A stretch of 53,092 nt of DNA from positions 1 to 53,092 of the forward strand of contig JAMPCH010000014.1 of NCBI GenBank assembly GCA_023666265.1, in the 5' to 3' direction. Both the position numbers and the translations under genes were made by a program. This document shows, one piece after another, positions 13,797-19,605 of the stretch; the stretch's first letter is position 1, and every line of letters begins with the position of its first letter. The notes under the pieces were generated by a model. That model was not told the origin of the DNA. It worked only from the letters and a program-made list of their open reading frames with translations, and did not search any database. This DNA comes from Roseburia sp. GTDB lineage: Bacteria; Bacillota; Clostridia; Oscillospirales; Ruminococcaceae.

Positions 13797-13834
13797 CCGT
13801 ATTGGCGTTACCCGGGCGAAACCGCGTGGAGGTT
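13797..13834 (-). repeat. Dispersed 38-bp repeat, copy 1
   Basis: On the minus strand begins AACCTCCACGCGGTT and ends CCGGGTAACGCCAATACGG. It matches 34 of 38 bases of 50399-50436 (plus strand). It lies in the leader of the 50-aa gene. Confidence 0.65.
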
Positions 13835-13853
13835 CGGAAATTCTTCGCCCTTT

Positions 13854-13873
13854 GCGGCGACTGTTGCCGCCGC
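13854..13873 (-). terminator. GCAACAGT-loop hairpin after the 324-aa gene
   Basis: Minus strand GCGGCG-GCAACAGT-CGCCGC, six GC pairs, 27 bases after the stop of the 324-aa gene. The same loop and closing pairs recur after the major capsid gene (32458-32477). No U-tract; probably a conserved 3'-end hairpin. Confidence 0.55.
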
Positions 13874-13899
13874 TGAATATGGTTATGGAGGTAGTGAGA

Positions 13900-14874
13900 T
13901 TAGGCTTCTTTTGTTTTGGCGGGCTTACGCGTTTTCTTCGCTTTCGGCTCGGGATTTTCCGCAGATCCTTCCGTCGCGTCGGGCTTGTCCGAAGCTTCTT
14001 CCGATGTCCCGATGATCTCGGGTTCACCTGTCGACGCGGATTTTTCCGCCGTCGCGGGAGGCGTGGCTTCTTTCGCCGTTCCGTATGTAAGGCTCGCGTT
14101 TCTTCCGTTGACGATCGCGCATAATGCGTCCGCAAAAAACATCTCGATCGAACGGCTGTTGAGGATCTTAATTCCTCCATATTTTGCCTTTTTATTCCCG
14201 GCGGTTACGGAGAGGAGGAGTGTGTTCCAATGCCGATTATTGACCCGATACAGGTTTTTCGTCGGATCGCTTTCGCACGGAACAAACAGGATTTCGTCCA
14301 GTAACGCTTGCATCGCGTTGACGGTTTGTGACTTAGACAGCGGGTTTATACCGATCCCCTCGTCCGCCTGCATCTTCTGTTTGGCAAGCTCGTTCAGCTT
14401 ATAACACGACTTGACGACAGATAGATCTTCCGCTCGCGTGAGATCCGCCGTTGCTAACGTAAGCCGCAGACCGAGGACATCGAGGGACGGCTTAAAGCTC
14501 TCATATCCGAGCCATTCCCATACTTCGAGTAAGTTAAACTTTCCTTCCATTGTTTCGGCGCTCGATCCCGTTTTGTCGTTGACCTTGCATCCGGTGTACG
14601 CAAATGTGCGCTCGGCGATGACCTTCTTTTTGATTGCTCGGGCGAGATCGTCATCGGACAGACCCGTCGCCTCGTACTCATTCGACCACGTAAGCACCGC
14701 ATACTTGGCGCTCGCGGTGATATTTTCCGATACCGCCGTCTTGATCTCTTCCTTGACGCTCGCAAGTTCCGCCGCTTTCGCGGTAAAGCGAACATCGTTA
14801 TACTTCGCGGATAAGGCGCTTACGCGCTCGGACGTTGTGAGAACGTCGTTTTTTAATTTTTCGATTTCGTACAT
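13900..14874 (-). CDS. Hypothetical protein (324 aa) with disordered Ala/Lys/Pro-rich tail
   Basis: Start MYEIEKLKNDVLTTSERVSA after GAAAGGTAGG. N-terminal heptad-like coiled coil (~1-45). A folded middle (~70-260) contains LLEVWEWLGYESFKPSLDVLG and YGGIKILNSRSIEMFFADAL. The last ~60 residues are low-complexity (Ala, Pro, Glu, Lys), typical of flexible or DNA-associated tails. No domain recognised; could be a nucleoid-associated or virion-internal protein. Confidence 0.7.
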   Translation of the reverse strand: MYEIEKLKNDVLTTSERVSALSAKYNDVRFTAKAAELASVKEEIKTAVSENITASAKYAVLTWSNEYEATGLSDDDLARAIKKKVIAERTFAYTGCKVNDKTGSSAETMEGKFNLLEVWEWLGYESFKPSLDVLGLRLTLATADLTRAEDLSVVKSCYKLNELAKQKMQADEGIGINPLSKSQTVNAMQALLDEILFVPCESDPTKNLYRVNNRHWNTLLLSVTAGNKKAKYGGIKILNSRSIEMFFADALCAIVNGRNASLTYGTAKEATPPATAEKSASTGEPEIIGTSEEASDKPDATEGSAENPEPKAKKTRKPAKTKEA

Positions 14875-14916
14875 AGTGTGTACCTACCTTTCGTTGTTGT
14901 TTTGTGGTTTTAGCCA

Positions 14917-14957
14917 TATGAAAACGTCCTCACGCTCCGAAACGGAACGCGAGGACG
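14917..14957 (-). terminator. Rho-independent terminator, minus strand
   Basis: A 15-bp stem (with two wobble pairs) between 14925-14939 and 14943-14957, three-base loop, followed on the minus strand by TTTTC. It ends whatever minus transcript comes from 14958-15360, just before the 324-aa gene's own leader. Confidence 0.65.
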
Positions 14958-15360
14958 CTTGATATATAGCTGTCGCATAAAGCGACTAAACTTCTGCTTA
15001 TACATTCGCATTTCGTCCGCTCTCAAATATACGCCTACGTTGAAGATCCGCCCATCAGACTTCCCTTCCGCTATGTACGTCCGCATAACAGCCGCACAGT
15101 CTATGCGTTTACGCTTACGCATCTTACAAGATACGGATTCGATCCGAAGATCCGGTCCCCAGACTTCCCGCCTCTCGGCGCATCGGGTTTAGTTCCGGCA
15201 TAATAGCGGTATCTGACTGTCCTGCCCCTTACGCAACTGTTTATCCGCTTCTTTTCTGCCCGATAAACTGGGCGTACTAGGATACGCTCCTATGGGCGGT
15301 ACGCTATCGTTGTGTACCCGCCATTCCTTCGAGAATGGTAGCGTTTACGGGTTTGATATT
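14958..15360. other. Structured zone, possible ncRNA or small ORF
   Basis: No confident gene. A minus-strand frame (ATG at 15122, 70 aa, MRKRKRIDCAAVMRTYIAEG) lacks a ribosome site and runs through the terminator. An upstream frame starting MPELNPMRREAGSLGTGSSD ends just before it. The motif GGGAAGTCTG ... GGATCTTC occurs twice on the minus strand (near 15160 and 15050). Hairpins: CCATTC/GAATGG, GCCC/GGGC, TAGGA/TCCTA. The plus-strand terminator at its right edge indicates plus-strand transcription. Confidence 0.4.
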
Positions 15361-15362
15361 CT

Positions 15363-15388
15363 ACGCCTACCCGTTTAGGCGTTTTTTT
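15363..15388 (+). terminator. Rho-independent terminator on the plus strand
   Basis: ACGCCTA-CCCGTT-TAGGCGT followed by seven T. Textbook intrinsic terminator, oriented to stop plus-strand transcripts although all neighbouring genes lie on the minus strand. Confidence 0.8.
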
Positions 15389-15389
15389 G

Positions 15390-15517
15390 GGAGCGGGGCG
15401 GCTTTCGCCGTTCCCGTCCGTTACTAGGGGCGGGGGTGTAACACTCGCCGTTCCCTCGGAGCGGGGCGGCTTTCGCCGTTCCCGTCCGTTACTAGGGGCG
15501 GGGGTGTAACACTCGCC
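15390..15517. repeat. Tandem direct repeat, 2 x 60 bp, period 68
   Basis: The 60-bp unit at 15390-15449 is repeated exactly at 15458-15517, with an 8-base spacer. Each unit begins GGAGCGGGGCGGC and contains GGCG-GCTTT-CGCC (a GAAA tetraloop when read as GGC-GAAA-GCC on the minus strand) and a GGTGTAACACTC end. GC-rich against its surroundings. It separates two convergent terminators. Confidence 0.85.
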
Positions 15518-15547
15518 AAAAAAGAAAAGCCGCCCGAGTGGGCGGCT
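15518..15547 (-). terminator. Rho-independent terminator of the sigma-like gene
   Basis: Minus strand AGCCGCCC-ACTC-GGGCGGCT followed by TTTTCTTTTTT. Fifteen bases after the stop codon of the sigma-like gene. Confidence 0.88.
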
Positions 15548-15561
15548 AAAAAGTATGTTGA

Positions 15562-16365
15562 TTATAAATATTTTGCAAGCCCTGCATTCACGGCGGCGGC
15601 GCGGATTTTAGCAAAAGCGCGTGATACTTTCATTGCGTTTGTACGGCGATCACGCGCGATCGCGCGGAAAGACAAGCCGCGCTCGTGATCCGCCAAAAAA
15701 GCAAGCTGATCGGGCAATAATCTGCTTTCAAACTCGTTATAGTCCGCCCAAAAGTCGGCGCTGTCGTCGCGATCCTCAGCGGCGTAAAACTCCCGTACTG
15801 TCTGCAAGCTCGTTAAAAAGTCTATCAATTCGCGGTCTGCTTCTATGCTCGCGGCATTGATCGGGCTGTCAAGGCGGCGACGGTTGCTGTCTTGATACCG
15901 CATAACAGCGGAGCGGGCGGCGTTGCGGATCGAAAGCAAGCGGAGCGCGGGGAAGTCGTAAGTCTCGGCGGTCTCGGCGGCTCTCTCGATCATAGCCGTA
16001 AGGGCGATTGATATGTATTCCTGTACTTCTTGATCGCTCCCCGAAAGCTTGCCGACTATGTAGGTATTAAAACTTTCGATCTCCGCTCCACTCCGCGCGA
16101 GATCATAATATCTTGATAGATCGGCGGCGATCTTGAGAAGGCTATTATAAATCGCCAACATATCCTTTCGCGCCGTGTTGTCGTATGAGGTCTTGGCGCA
16201 CCCTGCACCCACGAGCGCGGCGGCATAGTAGCGGACTATATCGCCGTATTGATCGGAGCGGGTCACGTCATAGGCTCGACGGATGCTCGGTGCTTGCTTC
16301 TTTGCGTCGTAAACGGTGACAGTAACACGGGCTTCGAGATCGATTTTCTTAAGCGTCTTTTTCAT
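15562..16365 (-). CDS. Sigma-factor-like transcription regulator (267 aa)
   Basis: The C-terminal ~55 residues (LLPDQLAFLADHERGLSFRAIARDRRTNAMKVSRAFAKIR) match sigma-70 region 4: an acidic/hydrophobic helix, a GLSFRAIA helix-turn-helix, and a basic recognition helix. The middle (YISIALTAMIERAAETAETYDF ... LLSIRNAARSAVMRYQDSNR) resembles the region 2 helices of phage and ECF-type factors, but is divergent. It may redirect host RNA polymerase to phage promoters. Has its own promoter (16459-16487), a structured leader and a terminator. Confidence 0.65.
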   Translation of the reverse strand: MKKTLKKIDLEARVTVTVYDAKKQAPSIRRAYDVTRSDQYGDIVRYYAAALVGAGCAKTSYDNTARKDMLAIYNSLLKIAADLSRYYDLARSGAEIESFNTYIVGKLSGSDQEVQEYISIALTAMIERAAETAETYDFPALRLLSIRNAARSAVMRYQDSNRRRLDSPINAASIEADRELIDFLTSLQTVREFYAAEDRDDSADFWADYNEFESRLLPDQLAFLADHERGLSFRAIARDRRTNAMKVSRAFAKIRAAAVNAGLAKYL

Positions 16366-16458
16366 AGCGTTTCCCTTCTTTCCCCAGCGGGGGAAGCCGT
16401 CTTTTTGATCGCCCGACGGCGGGACGAAATTATTTCGGGGGAAGCCCCCGTTGTCGTC

Positions 16459-16487
16459 AATATAGCACGGATTTTTTGATTTGTCAA
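16459..16487 (-). promoter_or_regulatory. Promoter of the sigma-like gene
   Basis: Minus strand TTGACA (16482-16487), 17-base spacer, TATATT (16459-16464). The spacer ends AAAAAATCCGTGC exactly as in the promoter at 2139-2167. The ~90-base leader that follows is rich in hairpins (CGGGGG-CTT-CCCCCG; CTTCCCC/GGGGAAG), suggesting post-transcriptional control. Confidence 0.85.
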
Positions 16488-17398
16488 GAGGTTTTGCAAA
16501 AAATTTTTAGTTTTTTTTGCGAAAATGCCGATTTTTGTTGTATCTACAACAATTAAAAGCCTAGTAAGTAAGTAGGTTTTACCCTAAATATAAACGCGAC
16601 TTACCTTGGAGTATTACGATAAAAAGTACGCCCCGTTATTTTACGACGAAAAAGGCTTGAAAAAGCCTACAAATACGTAGTTATATCTTTCTATCTCTAG
16701 TTTTAGTTTTTAACTCTTCTCAATCTCGTACAGCTTTTCGCTCTACCCAAAGTATAGTATTTATCACCAAAAAGATAAGATAAAATCATAACTTTTGCAC
16801 AATAGTGTTTTTATTTTATATCCAAAAATCCAGTAAAATTCTAAAGTTTTCTGTAAATTTTAATTACGGCATATTGAATAAAATAATCTTGATTTCATCT
16901 ATATTTTTATGGAATTAGTCAATTGTAATTTTAGTCAATGTATGATATGATTAAGTCAAAGAAAGATTTTGTCATATAATTTGATCTGGAGTGCAAGATA
17001 TATTTTAATAAGCTATTAAAATATATAGCTCTGATTAAAAATCAAAAATTAAATATTATTCTCTGGCTAATAAATAATTATATATTATATTATATATAAA
17101 TAAAAAATAAAAAATATATAGATAATTAAAAGTAAAAAAGGACAAATTTTTTCTGCTATGTACGTTTGGCTTTCGCAAACGGCTTTGTTAAGCCAAACAA
17201 GCAAGGGTATTGACAAATCAAAATTGTATTTTTTAATGTTTAATTCATCTACGAAAAAATGAGGATTTGAAGTAAAAAGTTATATGGCTTTTATTTGGAT
17301 CTTTTTTCGGAATAAAATAATGCACATAGAAATCAAGAAATTTAAAAATAAATTTGTGCATTATTTACAAATAAAAATTTTTAAAATGGAGGTTCACA
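16488..17398. other. AT-rich divergent intergenic region, candidate origin/control zone
   Basis: About 0.9 kb without a supportable gene between the leftward and rightward arms. Extremely AT-rich core around 16990-17130. A perfect 13-bp palindromic hairpin (ATATATTTTAATA / TATTAAAATATAT, loop AGC) lies at 16998-17026. AGGCTT-GAAA-AAGCCT occurs near 16650. No iteron series found by eye. Origin function is inferred from composition and position. Confidence 0.45.
17315..17366. promoter_or_regulatory. 12-bp inverted repeat upstream of the first rightward gene
   Basis: AAATAATGCACA (17315-17326) and TGTGCATTATTT (17355-17366) are exact complements 28 bases apart, 32 bases before the ATG at 17399. 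It could be an operator for a dimeric repressor or a leader hairpin. Confidence 0.6.
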
Positions 17399-18238
17399 AT
17401 GGAAAGGTATGTATTGGTAAGCACAGAGACGGGAGAGGTACTGGATACATTGGTGTTTGATGCGGAAAGTCAAGACGAATATCGCTTCTCTAAGCCGGAG
17501 GCAATTAAACGAAAAGTCGGGGACTATGTGATCATCAATTTTGAAGGCTTCGCAGGAGAACAGGATATGACTAAAATCTCACCTAGAATACTATCCTCTT
17601 ATTTGTTCTTGGCTAGTTTCGCAGACGATAAGTACCGTGTTGCATGGAGCAATCACAAGGCAATCTCCGAGAAAGATATTCGTTCTTTTGTCGGTGACAA
17701 CACACTCGATACATTGCTACAAAAACACTTTGTGTGTAAGCTCGGGAATGCGCTCTTTTTAAATCGACGCACACTCTTCTCGCACGAGAAACCTATTAAC
17801 GCTTACAGTATACGATGCGTTGTGATGTTTAAGGAAGCTTATAGATGTCTGTTTAGGTCTCTCGACAACAAGGGGAGGACAACGCTTGGGCATATCATCA
17901 GAGCGTTACCTATGACAAATTATCGTTGGAATTGTGTAAGTTATAACCTGCGCGAGGAATACAAAGAGGATATTGACCGAATGAACGCCGAAGAGCTGAA
18001 CGAGGCGCTATTTCAAAACAAGCAGAATGTATACCAATGGCTCAAAAAGGCGACGAGCATTACATATGTTCACGATACGCATGAATATCGCTTGTGTATG
18101 TATCAGACACCGACAAAGTCGAACTTCGGCGGATTCTTCATTTCGCCCTATCTGTTCTACCGTGGGAAGGACATCGGAGCCGCCAGAAGCGTTCGATCCG
18201 GGAAAGACGGCAAGGACGGCTGGATCGTAGAGATTTAA
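17399..18238 (+). CDS. Hypothetical protein (279 aa), first rightward gene
   Basis: ATG after AATGGAGG. N-terminal beta strands (YVLVSTETGEVLDTLVFDAE), then a helical core with ISPRILSSYLFLASFADDKYRVAW and GRTTLGHIIRALPMTNYRWN, the latter plausible as a winged-helix or helix-turn-helix segment; the C-terminus is rich in aromatics. Position at the arm junction beside an AT-rich region would suit a replication initiator or regulator, but no motif proves it. Confidence 0.65.
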   Translation: MERYVLVSTETGEVLDTLVFDAESQDEYRFSKPEAIKRKVGDYVIINFEGFAGEQDMTKISPRILSSYLFLASFADDKYRVAWSNHKAISEKDIRSFVGDNTLDTLLQKHFVCKLGNALFLNRRTLFSHEKPINAYSIRCVVMFKEAYRCLFRSLDNKGRTTLGHIIRALPMTNYRWNCVSYNLREEYKEDIDRMNAEELNEALFQNKQNVYQWLKKATSITYVHDTHEYRLCMYQTPTKSNFGGFFISPYLFYRGKDIGAARSVRSGKDGKDGWIVEI

Positions 18239-18392
18239 TGGGAGGAGGAGAAAGCAATGTTCAAAAGAAGAGACAAAGGGTAGCTTTGGTCGTATCGGAA
18301 ATTACAGAGATACAACGGTTATTGCCGAGGAACAGTCGACTTCTTATCTGGAAGTCACATTAAAAACATTGACATTACAGGAGGACACAATA

Positions 18393-19172
18393 ATGAAAAA
18401 TCAGATTCAGGTATTTACTAATTCGGAATTTGGCGAGATCAGAACGCTGAATATTAACGGCGAGCCGTGGTTTGCCGGCAAGGATGTTGCAGAGATTCTC
18501 GGTTATGAAAGAACGACAAAAGCAATTGTCGATAGAGTTGATGAAGATGACCGCATTATGTTGGACAAAGATACTCAGTCCCAATTCAGGACTGAGTTGG
18601 GTCAGCGTGGCGGTTGGATCATCAACGAAAGCGGCTTGTACAGCCTTATTCTTTCGAGCAAACTGCCGAGCGCGAAGAAATTCAAGCATTGGATTACTGC
18701 CGAGGTCTTACCTTCAATCCGCAAACACGGAGCGTATATGACCGAAGACGTTCTCAAACAAGCGATCACCACTCCCGACTTCATTATTCAGCTTGCAACA
18801 GCATTAAAGGAAGAACAGCAAGCCAGAAGATCGGCAGAAGAAACGCTTTGCAAACAAAAGCCCCTCGTGGACTTCGCTCATCAAGTGTCCAATACAGCGG
18901 ATTTGATCGATATGAACACTATGGCGAAACTTCTCAGCGACCATGGTCTTAGCATTGGCAGAAATCGCCTGTTTCGATTTCTGAAAGAGGCAAACATTCT
19001 TATGGATAACGGCTTACCCTACCAAATGTATGTAGACGCGGGACACTTCAAAGTGAAGGAGTCTACATACAGGGATCATTACGGCAATATCCATACAAAC
19101 AGACAAACGCTCGTGACCGGAAAAGGACAACTGTATATTACCAAAAAGGTAAAAGAGCTTCGGACTGTTTGA
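18393..19172 (+). CDS. Phage antirepressor, Bro-N plus KilA C-terminal type
   Basis: 260 aa. Start MKNQIQVFTNSEFGEIRTLN with AGGAGGACAC upstream. Residues ~1-110 are a Bro-N domain (INGEPWFAGKDVAEILGY, RGGWIINESGLYSLILSSKLPSAKKFKHWITAEVLPSIRKHGAYM). The C-terminal part (MAKLLSDHGLSIGRNRLFRFLKE ... TLVTGKGQLYITKK) is the antirepressor KilAC domain. These DNA-binding proteins modulate lysis/lysogeny or early regulation in Firmicutes phages. An upstream in-frame extension of about 40 codons without a good start exists. Confidence 0.88.
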   Translation: MKNQIQVFTNSEFGEIRTLNINGEPWFAGKDVAEILGYERTTKAIVDRVDEDDRIMLDKDTQSQFRTELGQRGGWIINESGLYSLILSSKLPSAKKFKHWITAEVLPSIRKHGAYMTEDVLKQAITTPDFIIQLATALKEEQQARRSAEETLCKQKPLVDFAHQVSNTADLIDMNTMAKLLSDHGLSIGRNRLFRFLKEANILMDNGLPYQMYVDAGHFKVKESTYRDHYGNIHTNRQTLVTGKGQLYITKKVKELRTV

Positions 19173-19213
19173 TTGTTGGCACTAACTATCGTATACAAAA
19201 AAGGGAGGAAAAA

Positions 19214-19582
19214 ATGTCGAGAATTAAAATAGAAAACCAAGCCTATCTCTTAGGACTGGCAACACCGCATGATCGGAGCGATCAGAGATACTACGCGTCG
19301 CTTATTGATGAGCTGAAGCTAAAAACTGAAGCGTCAAGTAACCGCTATATGCCGAAACCCGGCAAGTCTCCAAGCGGTCAGGGTGTAGTTTATCAGGAAA
19401 CGCTTTACAAATACTACGTTGATCTGATCAATGACACATTACACGAGATCCGTCAAAAGGGACATAAAGCCTATGTGTTTGATCTCTTTCAAATCAGAGA
19501 TGTGGTCAAGTATGAGCCGTTGGCGACATTTCGATACTTAAAAGCCAGCGATTCTTTCGAGGTCACATTGCAGGCTACATAA
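19214..19582 (+). CDS. Hypothetical protein (122 aa)
   Basis: Start MSRIKIENQAYLLGLATPHD after AAGGGAGG. Alpha/beta pattern with GQGVVYQETLYKYYVDLIND and KAYVFDLFQIRDVVKYEPLA. No known domain. It sits directly before the RNA polymerase gene (24-base gap), so it may be a partner or simply co-expressed. Confidence 0.65.
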   Translation: MSRIKIENQAYLLGLATPHDRSDQRYYASLIDELKLKTEASSNRYMPKPGKSPSGQGVVYQETLYKYYVDLINDTLHEIRQKGHKAYVFDLFQIRDVVKYEPLATFRYLKASDSFEVTLQAT

Positions 19583-19605
19583 GGTTTGGAGAAGGAGGAT
19601 TATTG

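Noticed and set aside
13611-14180. Minus-strand frame of 189 codons, very Arg/Lys-rich
   Set aside because: Only its last 50 codons look real; the rest is a shadow of the GC-rich tail of the 324-aa gene.
14910-15122. 70-aa minus-strand ORF
   Set aside because: No ribosome site and it reads through a strong terminator stem; kept only as a remark in the structured-zone entry.
15390-15517. CRISPR array
   Set aside because: Only two 60-bp units with an 8-bp spacer and no cas genes; dimensions do not fit.
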